This document shows, piece by piece, positions 8,071-16,636 of a stretch of DNA of 40,997 nucleotides (position 1 is its first letter; every line of letters starts with the position of its first letter). Position numbers and translations under genes: made by a program. Below the pieces are notes generated by a model. It was given only the letters and a program-made list of their open reading frames with translations. It was not told where the DNA came from and made no database searches. The DNA is from Dehalococcoidia bacterium (GTDB lineage: Bacteria > Chloroflexota > Dehalococcoidia > GIF9 > AB-539-J10), in the NCBI GenBank assembly GCA_021160725.1, contig JAGHCA010000016.1, forward strand, positions 1-40,997, given 5' to 3'.

Positions 8071-10698
8071 GTGACTGGCGATGAACTGAGGCAAGCCTTT
8101 CTGAACTTTTTCCAGGATAGGGGACATAAGATTATCTCCAGCTCCTCATTGGTGCCTCACGAAGATCCTACTTTATTGTTGACTAGTGCTGGCATGGTAC
8201 AGATTAAACCATATTATCTGGGGTTGGAGACTCCACCTAGCCCGCGATTGACCTCCTGTCAAAAGTGTTTCCGCACTACTGATATAGATTCGGTGGGTGA
8301 TAGCAAACACCTTACCTTCTTCGAGATGCTGGGCAATTTCAGTGTCGGTGATTACTTTAAGCAAGAGGCCATTTCTTGGGCTTGGGAGTTTGTTACTGAG
8401 CATTTGAGACTGCCTGAGGAACGGCTCTGGATCACTATCTATCTTGATGATGATGAATCCTTCGCCTATTGGCGAGATGTTGGCGTGCCTGCTGAGAAGA
8501 TATTGCGATTTGGCAAAGAGGATAATTTCTGGGGACCAGTTGGCGATTCTGGTCCTTGCGGACCGTGCAGCGAGATACATTATGATCTGGGTGAAGAATT
8601 TGGCTGTGGTGGACCTGAATGTAAGCCCAATTGTGACGGTGGTCGCTTCTTCGAGGTATGGAACCTGGTATTCACCCAATATAATCAGGACCAAAGCGGA
8701 CGACGCAGTCCTTTAGACAAACCGAACATTGATACCGGTATGGGATTGGAGAGGGCTTTAGCAGCTATTCAGGGCAAGTCCTCTCCTTATGAAACGGATT
8801 TGTTCTCTCCTTTGGTGGAGCACATTTGTCACTTGTCCGGGAAGGAATATGGACGGGACGAGAATGTTGACCGGGCCATTAGAATTGTGGCTGAGCATTC
8901 ACGCGGCATTGCCTTTCTCATTGCCGATGGCGTAATGCCTTCTAATGAAGCCAGGGGATATGTCCTGCGGCGAATACTCAGGCGTGCTTCGCTCTTTGGC
9001 AGGAAACTGGAATTGAACGATCCTTTCCTTAATGAAATGGCTGAAGTTGTCATCGGCACAATGAGTCATATATATCCCGAGCTTATCGTTAATCAGAACC
9101 TGATTAGCGAAGTAATTAGAGTTGAGGAGGAGAAGTTCATTGCGACGCTGGATAGCGGACTCAACTCGGTGGAAAAGGTCATTGACCAAGCTTTAGCTCA
9201 GGAAAGGGTGCAACTGACGGGCGCAGAATTATTCAGGCTTTACGATACCTATGGTTTCCCTCCGGAGCTAACCGCCGAAATTGCCAAGGAAAAAGGCTTA
9301 TCCATAGACTGGGAAGGTTTCCAGGCTGAGATGGAGAAACAACGGGAGATGGCTAGGGCAGCAACCAAGACCACATCGATTGGAATAGATGTCATTATAG
9401 CAATGCCTAAAGTTCCTAGCACAGAGTTTGTTGGTTGCGAAACGACTACATTTCAATCTAAAGTTCTGCAACTCTTGGTAGCAGGGCAGGTTAAACAAAC
9501 TGCTTCCCAGGGTGATGAGGTTGATATGGTGCTGGACAAAACTCCTTTCTATGGTGAGATGGGGGGGCAAGTAGGCGATACCGGTGAAATCAGCAGCCAA
9601 AATGGGAAGGTAACCATCACAAATGCGATTAGAGCTCCCTCCGATGTGATTGTCCACCAGGGAAAAGTTGTTGAAGGTAGCATATCTGTTGGTGACAAAG
9701 TTGAAGCTAGAGTTGATGTCGCCCGCCGTCTGGATATCGCTCGCAACCATACTGCCACCCACCTCCTCCAGGCTGCTTTGAGGCAAATATTAGGCGACAG
9801 TGTTTATCAAAAAGGTTCGTTAGTAGAGCCGGAAAGGCTTAGATTTGACTTCTCCTATTTAGGACAGATAACTGATGAGCAACTCAGTGAAGTTCAACGA
9901 CAGGTTAATGAGTGGATACGCCAGAACTTAAAAGCGGGAGCAAAAGTACTCCCTTATAAGCAAGCCATTGCTGAGGGTGCTATCGCCTTATTTGAAGAAA
10001 AATACGGAGAAGAAGTTCGAATGCTGGAAATCGGAGAGCCAGCCATAAGTAAAGAACTCTGCGGCGGTACCCATGTGAGTTCAACAGGAGAAATCGGCAT
10101 ATTCTTGATAACCAGTGAAGGCAGCATTGGCACGGGACTGCATCGTATTGAAGCGGTAACGGGAAGAAAAGCTGAAGCCTTAATTGAATCTCGCTTAACT
10201 GCATTGCAGAGCGTAGCCAAAGAAGTAGAAGGCTCGATGGCAGAGGTTCCTGGGAAAGTGAAAGCTCTCATCAGCGACCTAGAAGCAGAGCGCAAGAGGG
10301 TGCTTTCACTGGAAAGAGAGCTGTCACGTAAAATAGCAGAGGATTTGCCTGGGCAAGCTGAGCAGGTGAATGGTGTGACAGTTCTGGCTGCTAGGGTGCC
10401 AGTATTGACTATGCCTATCCTGAGAGAAATGGGCGATTTATTGAGAGACAAGCTAAAGAGTGCCATAGTGGTTTTGGCTATAGTTTATAACGGTAAACCT
10501 AATTTTTTGGCTATGGTGACTCCTGACTTGATAGAAAGAGGGTTTCATGCCGGCGATATTATTAATCAAGTAGCCAGGGTTACTGGTGGAGGGGGTGGTG
10601 GCAAGGCTGCTATGGCTCAAGCTGGCGGAAAAGAAGCAGCCAAGATTGATGAAGCCCTGAAATTGGTGAAAAGTATTGTTGCTAGCAAAATCTGCTGA
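8071..10698 (+). CDS. alaS: Alanine--tRNA ligase
   Basis: This class II synthetase charges tRNA-Ala and edits mis-charged Ser and Gly. The 875-aa protein is full length. The catalytic core (1 to about 460) carries FLNFFQDRGHKI, motif 2 around CFRTTDID and GDSGPCGPCSEI. The editing domain has HTATHLLQ near residue 558 and CGGTHV near 663, the zinc-binding set. The DHHA1-type C-terminal domain ends GGGGGGKAAMAQAGGK. Start is GTG; the N-terminus matches the family. It probably begins a transcript running through ruvX-aroE-sppA-aroC, though a 116-nt repeat-bearing gap separates it from ruvX. Confidence 0.98.
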   Translation: MTGDELRQAFLNFFQDRGHKIISSSSLVPHEDPTLLLTSAGMVQIKPYYLGLETPPSPRLTSCQKCFRTTDIDSVGDSKHLTFFEMLGNFSVGDYFKQEAISWAWEFVTEHLRLPEERLWITIYLDDDESFAYWRDVGVPAEKILRFGKEDNFWGPVGDSGPCGPCSEIHYDLGEEFGCGGPECKPNCDGGRFFEVWNLVFTQYNQDQSGRRSPLDKPNIDTGMGLERALAAIQGKSSPYETDLFSPLVEHICHLSGKEYGRDENVDRAIRIVAEHSRGIAFLIADGVMPSNEARGYVLRRILRRASLFGRKLELNDPFLNEMAEVVIGTMSHIYPELIVNQNLISEVIRVEEEKFIATLDSGLNSVEKVIDQALAQERVQLTGAELFRLYDTYGFPPELTAEIAKEKGLSIDWEGFQAEMEKQREMARAATKTTSIGIDVIIAMPKVPSTEFVGCETTTFQSKVLQLLVAGQVKQTASQGDEVDMVLDKTPFYGEMGGQVGDTGEISSQNGKVTITNAIRAPSDVIVHQGKVVEGSISVGDKVEARVDVARRLDIARNHTATHLLQAALRQILGDSVYQKGSLVEPERLRFDFSYLGQITDEQLSEVQRQVNEWIRQNLKAGAKVLPYKQAIAEGAIALFEEKYGEEVRMLEIGEPAISKELCGGTHVSSTGEIGIFLITSEGSIGTGLHRIEAVTGRKAEALIESRLTALQSVAKEVEGSMAEVPGKVKALISDLEAERKRVLSLERELSRKIAEDLPGQAEQVNGVTVLAARVPVLTMPILREMGDLLRDKLKSAIVVLAIVYNGKPNFLAMVTPDLIERGFHAGDIINQVARVTGGGGGGKAAMAQAGGKEAAKIDEALKLVKSIVASKIC

Positions 10699-10710
10699 GA
10701 TTGTTTACTT

Positions 10711-10780
10711 TGTCACCCTGAGATCTAGTGAAGGGACTGAGAGATTCTGTGCTCAATTGCAGCGAGACTCAGAATGGCAA
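10711..10780. repeat. Imperfect palindromic intergenic repeat (copy 1)
   Basis: The gap after alaS begins TGTCACCCTGAG and ends CTCAGAATGGCA, an imperfect inverted repeat of the dispersed kind found between genes. A related but more degraded copy is at 24142-24216. Both share the CTGAG/CTCAG and GTGAAGGG-like core. Confidence 0.5.
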
Positions 10781-10814
10781 AAAGAAAGGCCTATGATTCA
10801 AAGGCGAAAGTGAA

Positions 10815-11309
10815 ATGCGCAGCTTAGGACTGGATATTGGAGATAAGAGAACTGGCGTAGCTATATGCGACCCCCAAGGGATTTTGGCTACCCCTCTCAC
10901 CGTACTTGACAGTAAAGACGAAGATACTCTTATAGATGTGATTCTCAAACTGGTGAAACAATATAAGGCGGAGCGTATTGTAGTTGGCTTGCCTCGCCGC
11001 TTAAATGGTGAGCTTGGTAAACAAGCTCATAAGGTGACGACTTTCGCCGACAAGCTATCATGGCAAGCTAAGCGAAGCAACTTCAACCAGCTTGATGTGC
11101 AGCTATGGGATGAACGATTCTCTACTAGAGCTGCGGAGCGATTAAAGCTAGAAACCGGTGGCAAGGGAAGGAGACTGCGCCCAAGATCAAAGAAAGGGGC
11201 CCAAAATTACAACTTTCAGGCTAAAGCCGAAGTAGATGCCATAGCGGCAGCTTTTATTCTCCAGGGTTTTTTGAATAGCTGCCGCCCGAGCAATAGCGAA
11301 GGACTTTAA
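10815..11309 (+). CDS. ruvX: Holliday junction resolvase-like RuvX (YqgF)
   Basis: The 164-aa RNase H-fold protein has the family start LGLDIGDKRTGVAICD, with the first catalytic Asp. RIVVGLPRRLNGELGKQA is the conserved strand-loop, LWDERFSTRAAE follows, and AEVDAIAAAFILQGFL carries the last Asp. Members are linked to 16S rRNA 5'-end maturation and to junction resolution. A short Arg/Lys-rich insertion (GGKGRRLRPRSKKGAQN) lies before the last motif, and the C-terminal tail is slightly extended. aroE starts 3 nt after the stop. Confidence 0.94.
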   Translation: MRSLGLDIGDKRTGVAICDPQGILATPLTVLDSKDEDTLIDVILKLVKQYKAERIVVGLPRRLNGELGKQAHKVTTFADKLSWQAKRSNFNQLDVQLWDERFSTRAAERLKLETGGKGRRLRPRSKKGAQNYNFQAKAEVDAIAAAFILQGFLNSCRPSNSEGL

Positions 11310-11312
11310 GTA

Positions 11313-12203
11313 ATGTCGAGACACGTAGGCCTCATCGGTTATCCCATTAAGCATTCTATCTCTCCTTATTTCCAGCAGGCGGCTCTAGATTATTACCAAC
11401 TTGATATTCGCTACGAAGCTTGGGAGACAGTCCCTGCCCAACTTCATGACACAGTGAATGATTTAAGAAAACCTCAAAATATTGGAGCTAATGTAACCGT
11501 GCCCTATAAAGAGACAGTTTTGCCTTTGTTAGACGAAGTTGACGAGTTGGCAAATTTGATCGGTGCTGTCAATACCATAGTCAAAAAGGGTGACAGGCTT
11601 CTGGGTTTTAATAGCGACCTTTATGGCTTTAGTGAGGCGCTAGATAAAGAAGGGCACTTTGATCCTGAGGGCAAGCGAGTGGTCATTTTAGGTGCTGGTG
11701 GGGCGGCTAAGGCAGTGGGCTTTGCCCTAGTGCAAAAGAATGTGAACTCACTGGTCATCATTAACCGTACTTTTAGGCGAGCACAGATATTGGCAGATAG
11801 CCTGACAAGCTACAGCACCGACTCTTCATCAGGCTTGGAGACCATAAAAACCAAAATTGCTGCTTTGCCCTGGGAAAGCTTAGACTCCCAGGAAACTTTT
11901 AGTCATTGCCACTTAATTATCAATTGTACTACCATGGGAATGAAACACAGTCCACAAGAAGGGCAATCGCCTTTGAGGCTGGAAGTAATTCCTAGGGGCG
12001 CCTTAGTTTGTGATCTGGTATATAATCCTTGGCCGACTCCTCTGTTAGAGTTAGCACGGAAGGCGGGGGCTGATATACTTGGTGGTCTACCTATGTTAGT
12101 ATACCAAGGAGCGGCTTCCTTTAAGTTATGGACGGGAAAGGAAGCTCCAGTAGACATAATGTTTACTAAAGCTAAGGAAATACTGACAGGAGTAAAGAGG
12201 TGA
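11313..12203 (+). CDS. aroE: Shikimate dehydrogenase (NADP+)
   Basis: AroE reduces 3-dehydroshikimate to shikimate. The 296-aa protein has the substrate site GYPIKHSISP (9-18) and NVTVPYKE with catalytic Lys66. GAVNT (85-89) and the NSDLYGF loop follow, where many AroE proteins have NTDG. The Rossmann glycine loop is GAGGAAKA (127-134). The C-terminal DLVYNPWPTPLL and GGLPMLVYQGAASFKLWTG are typical. sppA overlaps its stop by GTGA. Confidence 0.97.
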   Translation: MSRHVGLIGYPIKHSISPYFQQAALDYYQLDIRYEAWETVPAQLHDTVNDLRKPQNIGANVTVPYKETVLPLLDEVDELANLIGAVNTIVKKGDRLLGFNSDLYGFSEALDKEGHFDPEGKRVVILGAGGAAKAVGFALVQKNVNSLVIINRTFRRAQILADSLTSYSTDSSSGLETIKTKIAALPWESLDSQETFSHCHLIINCTTMGMKHSPQEGQSPLRLEVIPRGALVCDLVYNPWPTPLLELARKAGADILGGLPMLVYQGAASFKLWTGKEAPVDIMFTKAKEILTGVKR

Positions 12204-13129
12204 AGAAGAAGGTAATTATCATTGGTGTAAGCGTAGTAGTGGTTGTGGCTATAGTGGCTCTGGTTCTAACTCTGGGCGTCCTCAGCAGACCAACGGTAGG
12301 TAAAATTGCTGTAATCTCGCTCAGTGGAACTATTACCATGCAAGATTCCTCGTTGTTCTCTGGTGTAACTATTACTCCGGATTTGGTGAAAGATTATTTA
12401 ACCAGAGCAGAGAAAGATAAGGCAGTCAAGGCAGTTGTCCTCCGTATAGAAAGCCCTGGGGGTGAGATAGCGCCTTGTCAGGAAATCTTGTGGGAGATAG
12501 AAAGAGTAAAGGAGATAAAACCCATTGTGGTAAGCATGGGGGGTATGGCCGCTTCAGGAGGCTACTATATCTCAACCAAAGCAGACAAGATTGTTGCCTT
12601 GCCCACCACAATGACGGGGAGCATTGGAGTTATCTCTCAAATAATAAATGTCCAGGAACTCTTTGAGAAGCTGGGTATCCAGATGGAGACCTTCAAAGGC
12701 GGGAAATACAAGGATATGTATTCAGGGTACAGGGAGATGACATCGGAAGAGAAAGAAATCATGCAGGGAATGATTGACGAGTATTATGAACTCTTTGTAG
12801 ATGTGGTGGTTGAGGGGAGAGGGTTGAGCAAGGACGAGGTCAGGGAACTGGCTACCGGGCAAATTTATACTGGTACCGAAGCCAAAGAGTTGGGTCTGGT
12901 TGATGCACTAGGTGGCTTGGACACAGCCATGGATTTGGCTATGGAACTGGCTGATGTCGAAGTTGCGAGAGTGGAGTATTATAAACCACCTAGAGTAACA
13001 CTATGGTCGCTATTAGGATTTGCTGATGCTATACGAGTGAGACTGTCAGGATTGAGCGCACAGGATATAATTTTATTGGAAATCTTAAACCATAACTATA
13101 GCCAACCGCTATTTCTATATCAAAGCTAA
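12200..13129 (+). CDS. sppA: Signal peptide peptidase SppA (short, single-domain type)
   Basis: SppA is a membrane-anchored serine protease that digests leftover signal peptides. The 309-aa protein has an N-terminal transmembrane segment (about 4-28) and one S49 protease domain, the short Bacillus/archaeal form. The Ser nucleophile is Ser119 in MGGMAASGGYYIS. The Lys of the Ser-Lys dyad lies in KGGKYKDM, near 167-171. ATGQIYTGTEAKELGLVDALGG is the conserved C-terminal motif. Its GTG overlaps the aroE stop, and its TAA overlaps the aroC ATG (TAATG), so it is translationally coupled inside an aromatic amino acid operon, with no functional link obvious. Confidence 0.94.
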   Translation: MKKKVIIIGVSVVVVVAIVALVLTLGVLSRPTVGKIAVISLSGTITMQDSSLFSGVTITPDLVKDYLTRAEKDKAVKAVVLRIESPGGEIAPCQEILWEIERVKEIKPIVVSMGGMAASGGYYISTKADKIVALPTTMTGSIGVISQIINVQELFEKLGIQMETFKGGKYKDMYSGYREMTSEEKEIMQGMIDEYYELFVDVVVEGRGLSKDEVRELATGQIYTGTEAKELGLVDALGGLDTAMDLAMELADVEVARVEYYKPPRVTLWSLLGFADAIRVRLSGLSAQDIILLEILNHNYSQPLFLYQS

Positions 13130-14298
13130 TGGGACAATTTCGCTTTCTTACTGGTGGAGAATCACACGGAAAGGGGTTGGTAGCTATAGTGGAAGGAATG
13201 GTGGCTGACCTTCCCCTGGAAGAGGGGTATATCAAGAAGGAGCTGAAGCGTCGCCAGCAGGGCTACGGACGTGGCCCCCGTATGAAGATTGAAGAGGATA
13301 AGGCGGAAATTATGGCCGGTGTTCGCTATGGGCTTACTACGGGTAGCCCCATCACACTCTTTATCAACAACCGGGATTGGCAAAACTGGCAGGAACAGCT
13401 AAGCATTTCTCCGGTAGAGGAAGAAGCCAAGTCTGTAACCTGTCCTCGACCGGGGCATGCCGACCTGGCAGGAGTGACTAAATATGGACTCAAGGATATC
13501 AGGCCAATTATAGAAAGAGCCAGTGCCCGGGAAACAGCCGCCAGAGTCGCTGTCGGAGCTATAGCCCGAAGATTCCTGGAGGAGTTTGGAATTGCCATTC
13601 ATAGCTACACTGTGGCAATTGGACAACATCACTTGGAACGAGATGAAGCAAGCTCTATAGACTGGCAGCAAGTAGAAGCTTCCCCGGTTCGTTGTGTCCA
13701 TGCCAAACTAGAAAAGAGGATGATGACAGCCATTGATGAAGCCAAAGCCAAGGGAGACACGTTGGGTGGTATTTTTGAGGTGGTTGCTACTGGCGTCCCC
13801 ATCGGCCTGGGCAGCCATGTTAGCTGGGACCGCCGTCTCGACGGCAGGATTGCTCAAGCCATAATGAGCATCAATGCCGTGAAAGGGGTGGAAATTGGAG
13901 TAGGATTTGCTTTAGCCGAACTTAAAGGCTCTCAAGCTCACGACGTTATAGAACCAAATTCATGTAGCAAAGCGAAAGGGCTTCCCTGGCGACATGCCAG
14001 TAATCGTGCTGGAGGTATAGAAGGTGGTATAAGCAATGGCGAGGACATAATAGTCCGGGCGGCAGTCAAGCCTATTGCTACCCTAGCCAGTCCTTTGCCT
14101 TCTATAGACCTTCGCAGTGGTAAGAAGGTCGAGGCTCACTACGAGCGCAGCGATATTTGTGTTGTCCCGGCTGCCGGAGTAATCGCCGAAGCCATGCTGG
14201 CTATTGTTTTAGCCGATGCTTGCTTGGAGAAATTCGGCGGCGATAACTTAAAGGAGACCCTGGCAAATTACCGTAATTATTTACGCAGCATATCTTAA
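13129..14298 (+). CDS. aroC: Chorismate synthase
   Basis: AroC is the last shikimate pathway enzyme: it converts EPSP to chorismate with reduced FMN. The 389-aa protein contains the family signatures FLTGGESHGKGLVAIVEG, RRQQGYGRGPRMKIE, CPRPGHADLAGVTKYG with IIERASARETAARVAVGAIA, and HASNRAGGIEGGISNGEDIIVRAAVKPI. It overlaps sppA by one base. About 80 nt after its stop lies the ISL3 relic, which probably separates it from former downstream neighbours. Confidence 0.98.
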   Translation: MGQFRFLTGGESHGKGLVAIVEGMVADLPLEEGYIKKELKRRQQGYGRGPRMKIEEDKAEIMAGVRYGLTTGSPITLFINNRDWQNWQEQLSISPVEEEAKSVTCPRPGHADLAGVTKYGLKDIRPIIERASARETAARVAVGAIARRFLEEFGIAIHSYTVAIGQHHLERDEASSIDWQQVEASPVRCVHAKLEKRMMTAIDEAKAKGDTLGGIFEVVATGVPIGLGSHVSWDRRLDGRIAQAIMSINAVKGVEIGVGFALAELKGSQAHDVIEPNSCSKAKGLPWRHASNRAGGIEGGISNGEDIIVRAAVKPIATLASPLPSIDLRSGKKVEAHYERSDICVVPAAGVIAEAMLAIVLADACLEKFGGDNLKETLANYRNYLRSIS

Positions 14299-14381
14299 TT
14301 GAGCGACTATTTTCTTATGGCAAACGAAGAATTATCAGCGAAAGCGAAAATTTGCCCGAAGAGGTCTCTGGAGAGGATAAT

Positions 14382-14797
14382 GGCTCTTTGTCAAATGTTA
14401 TGGAAACAGCTACGAGATGGTATAAACCCCAGCAGCATTTTTCTCCAGTAGACCTCTGCTTTTCTCAGTCCGTAGAAGACGCTCTTCAGCATCTTGATCT
14501 TGGTATTACAGCCTTCGGTAAAGCCATTAGTTGTCCTCCTATCAAAGTAGTTCAGTAACCGTGGCGATATAACCTCACCGAACTACAGCAGGGACAAACA
14601 GGGTTTCTTTCTTTAGTCTTTACCTCTACTATTATCCTCCCTTCCCTCTCAGCTACCATTCCCCCCTCGCATCCTTTAAGCCCCAACAAAATTGTGGTAC
14701 CATTTTCCTGGCTTTTAGCCATCCGTGGTAAGTCCTCCTTTCTTTCTCTGGAGTTCTTACCACCTTATCTCCTTTCCACAACTTTTAGAATACAGCC
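14382..14797 (-). mobile_element. Internally deleted ISL3-type insertion sequence
   Basis: A 416-bp element runs from GGCTCTTTGTCAAATG (14382) to the imperfect inverted copy ending ACAGCC (14797); the 22-bp ends match at 15 positions. It holds the first about 54 and last about 50 codons of one ISL3 transposase on the minus strand, with the whole catalytic middle missing. It resembles a MITE in size. No target-site duplication was found. It lies between aroC and the ABC genes. Confidence 0.72.
14391..14722 (-). pseudogene. ISL3 family transposase, large internal deletion
   Basis: Read from ATG at 14722 (GGAGG 11 nt upstream), the frame encodes MAKSQENGTTILLGLKGCEG, then NPVCPCCSSVRLYRHG, the N-terminal zinc-binding region of ISL3 transposases. 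It stops at 14552. In another frame the sequence continues LLNYFDRRTTNGFTEGCNTKIK, the hallmark end of the ISL3 DDE domain, to a TGA at 14391. Roughly three quarters of the normal protein, including the catalytic acids, is deleted and the junction is out of frame. It cannot encode a working transposase. The ORF track missed it because the fragments are short; the track ORF 14352-14558 is its antisense shadow. Confidence 0.85.
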
Positions 14798-14894
14798 CCT
14801 ATTGTAGAGTGTATACAATATGTTATTAGTTGACACTACGGAGGAAACCGCTGGTAAATGAAGTCGTTTAGCAGATTGAATCGTCATAGGGAAA

Positions 14895-14938
14895 TTGCAA
14901 TTTTTTGCATTTTCGAGTATAAGTGTAAGCACTCTTAT
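14895..14938 (+). promoter_or_regulatory. Promoter and palindromic operator candidate for the ABC pair
   Basis: TTGCAA (14895-14900), 17 bp and TATAAG (14918-14923) form a promoter whose start would be near 14930, only about 7 nt before the ATG at 14937. A 20-bp near-palindrome, ATAAGTGT-AAGC-ACTCTTAT (14919-14938, one mismatch pair), covers the -10, the start point and the initiation codon, a good place for a repressor. Confidence 0.55.
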
Positions 14939-15677
14939 GACTACTGTTCTGCGCGTAAGAAATCTGACTAAACAATACAACAATCTTACAGCGGTAAATC
15001 GCATTTCTTTTGAAATCAAAGAAGGTGAGATTGTTAGCCTGCTGGGTCCTAACGGGGCTGGCAAGACTACAACTATCCAGATGCTCCTCGCCCTCGTTTC
15101 TCCCACGAGCGGTGATATTGAAATTTTTGGCAAAAATCTCAAGGAGCATCGCGAAGAGTTGCTTTCTCTGATGAATTTTACTGGTCCTTATTCTCTTTTG
15201 CCCTATAATCTTACTCCCAAGGAAGGGTTAACTGTGTTTGCGCTGCTTTATGGGGTACGGGATTATAAGGAAAGGGCGAAGTCCCTTCTTGATGAATTTG
15301 GTCTTGCTGGCTTGGCTAATAAAAAGATAGGCCAACTTTCTTCAGGTGAGCACATGCGTCTCGGCGTAGCTAAGGCGTTTGTTAACAATCCCAGGCTTCT
15401 TTTACTTGATGAACCCACTGCCTCCCTTGATCCAGCCATTGCCCAAGGGCTGCGGGCTAAAATCTTGAAACGCGTCCAGGAATCAAGCGGCGCTGTTCTC
15501 TGGACCTCCCATAATATGCGAGAAATAGAAAAAGTATCGGATAGAATTGTTTTTCTTTCTCGGGGACAGATTATAGCCGATGCTACTCCCAAGACCTTAA
15601 AGAAACGCTTTGGTCAGGAAGATTTAGAAGATATTTTTATTACTATTGCCCAAAACCCAACCAGCAAATCTCTATGA
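14937..15677 (+). CDS. ABC-2 type exporter, ATP-binding protein
   Basis: The ATPase subunit of a two-gene exporter. The ATG at 14937 gives 246 aa; the ORF-track start at 14895 lies on the promoter and adds non-homologous residues. Walker A is GPNGAGKT (37-44), the signature LSSGE (134-138) replaces LSGGQ, Walker B is LLLLDEP (154-160) and the switch His is His192. It overlaps the permease gene by ATGA, so the two are coupled. Substrate is unknown; related pairs export drugs, lipids or polysaccharides. The pair interrupts the aro genes next to an IS relic and may be a later insertion. Confidence 0.92.
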   Translation: MTTVLRVRNLTKQYNNLTAVNRISFEIKEGEIVSLLGPNGAGKTTTIQMLLALVSPTSGDIEIFGKNLKEHREELLSLMNFTGPYSLLPYNLTPKEGLTVFALLYGVRDYKERAKSLLDEFGLAGLANKKIGQLSSGEHMRLGVAKAFVNNPRLLLLDEPTASLDPAIAQGLRAKILKRVQESSGAVLWTSHNMREIEKVSDRIVFLSRGQIIADATPKTLKKRFGQEDLEDIFITIAQNPTSKSL

Positions 15678-16474
15678 ACTTACTGCACATACTAGGTATA
15701 TTCTACAGAAACATAGTTATTATCCGGCGAAGTATACCGAAACTATTCTCGCTTTTTGGTTTTATTACTGTTGAATTATTTCTCTGGGGATTTATCACTC
15801 TCTGGGTGGAAACTGTTGCTCCGGCTGACGGCAATTATGATTTCATGTTGCTTATTCTCAGCGCCTTTATCTTTTGGTCCATGTTCGACCTCTCCCAGCG
15901 GTCTTTTGGTGTTTCTTTTTTGGAAGAGGTATGGTCGCGCAATATCATCAATCTTTTCGCCTCTCCAGTAAAGGTGAGTGAACTGATTCTAGGATTTGCC
16001 CTGATAGGTGTTGCTCAAGTTTTGCTGGCTTTCTTTTACGTCACTCCTCTGGCTTTCTTGCTCTACACTCTCAAAATCTGGGACTTGGGGCTTTACATTA
16101 TCCCCTTTTTTGTGAACATTCTTGTTTTTGGCTGGGTGCTTGGTGTGGTGACCATCGGGCTCGTTGTCCGTTTCGGACCGTCAGCCGATATTTTGGCTTT
16201 CTTCATTCCTTTTCTACTGCTGCCTTTTTCCGCAGTATATTATCCCATATCTGTATTTCCTCCTTTATTGCAAAAGCTCACCTTTGTTCTGCCAACCAGG
16301 CATATGTTTGAAGGTATGCGTATAGCTATAACCGAGGGAATAGTTCCCCTGCATAATGTGTTTTGGGCAAGTGTTCTGAACTTAATCTGCGTTCTTCTGG
16401 GGTTTCTCTTCTTGTATTGGATGCTTCGCCTTGCCCGAACGAAGGGATATCTCAGCCGATTAGTCCAGGATTAA
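15674..16474 (+). CDS. ABC-2 type transporter permease
   Basis: The 266-aa membrane subunit has six predicted transmembrane segments and the ABC-2 fold. An amphipathic N-terminus precedes the first membrane segment (FSLFGFITVELFLWGFITLW). A cytoplasmic loop, SFLEEVWSRNIINLFASPVKVSELILG, is typical of this family. The late PFSAVYYPISVFPPLLQKLTFVLPTRHMFEGMR is the usual motif between the last helices. Its start overlaps the ATPase stop. Only one permease gene is present, so a homodimer is likely. Confidence 0.9.
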   Translation: MNLLHILGIFYRNIVIIRRSIPKLFSLFGFITVELFLWGFITLWVETVAPADGNYDFMLLILSAFIFWSMFDLSQRSFGVSFLEEVWSRNIINLFASPVKVSELILGFALIGVAQVLLAFFYVTPLAFLLYTLKIWDLGLYIIPFFVNILVFGWVLGVVTIGLVVRFGPSADILAFFIPFLLLPFSAVYYPISVFPPLLQKLTFVLPTRHMFEGMRIAITEGIVPLHNVFWASVLNLICVLLGFLFLYWMLRLARTKGYLSRLVQD

Positions 16475-16592
16475 ACTTGTGCTTCTGTCTCCCATGGCAG
16501 TAGCAACCCTCATTGGAAAGTGCCAGCCGAAATTCAAGCTCTCAACGCGTGATTTACAAACAATTGCAAACAATCAAGTGCAAATCTGAGTC

Positions 16593-16621
16593 TTGCTCTA
16601 ATCTGGCTTTTTCAATATACT
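16593..16621 (+). promoter_or_regulatory. Promoter for aroKB
   Basis: TTGCTC (16593-16598), 17 bp, TATACT (16616-16621). The predicted transcript begins near 16628, about 9 nt before the ATG at 16637, with only a weak purine run (AGAGA) between. This gives another very short leader. Confidence 0.5.
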
Positions 16622-16636
16622 GACAGAGATAACTGG

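Noticed and set aside
14352-14558. 68-aa plus-strand ORF
   Set aside because: It is antisense to the ISL3 transposase fragment, whose minus-strand reading has clear family motifs.
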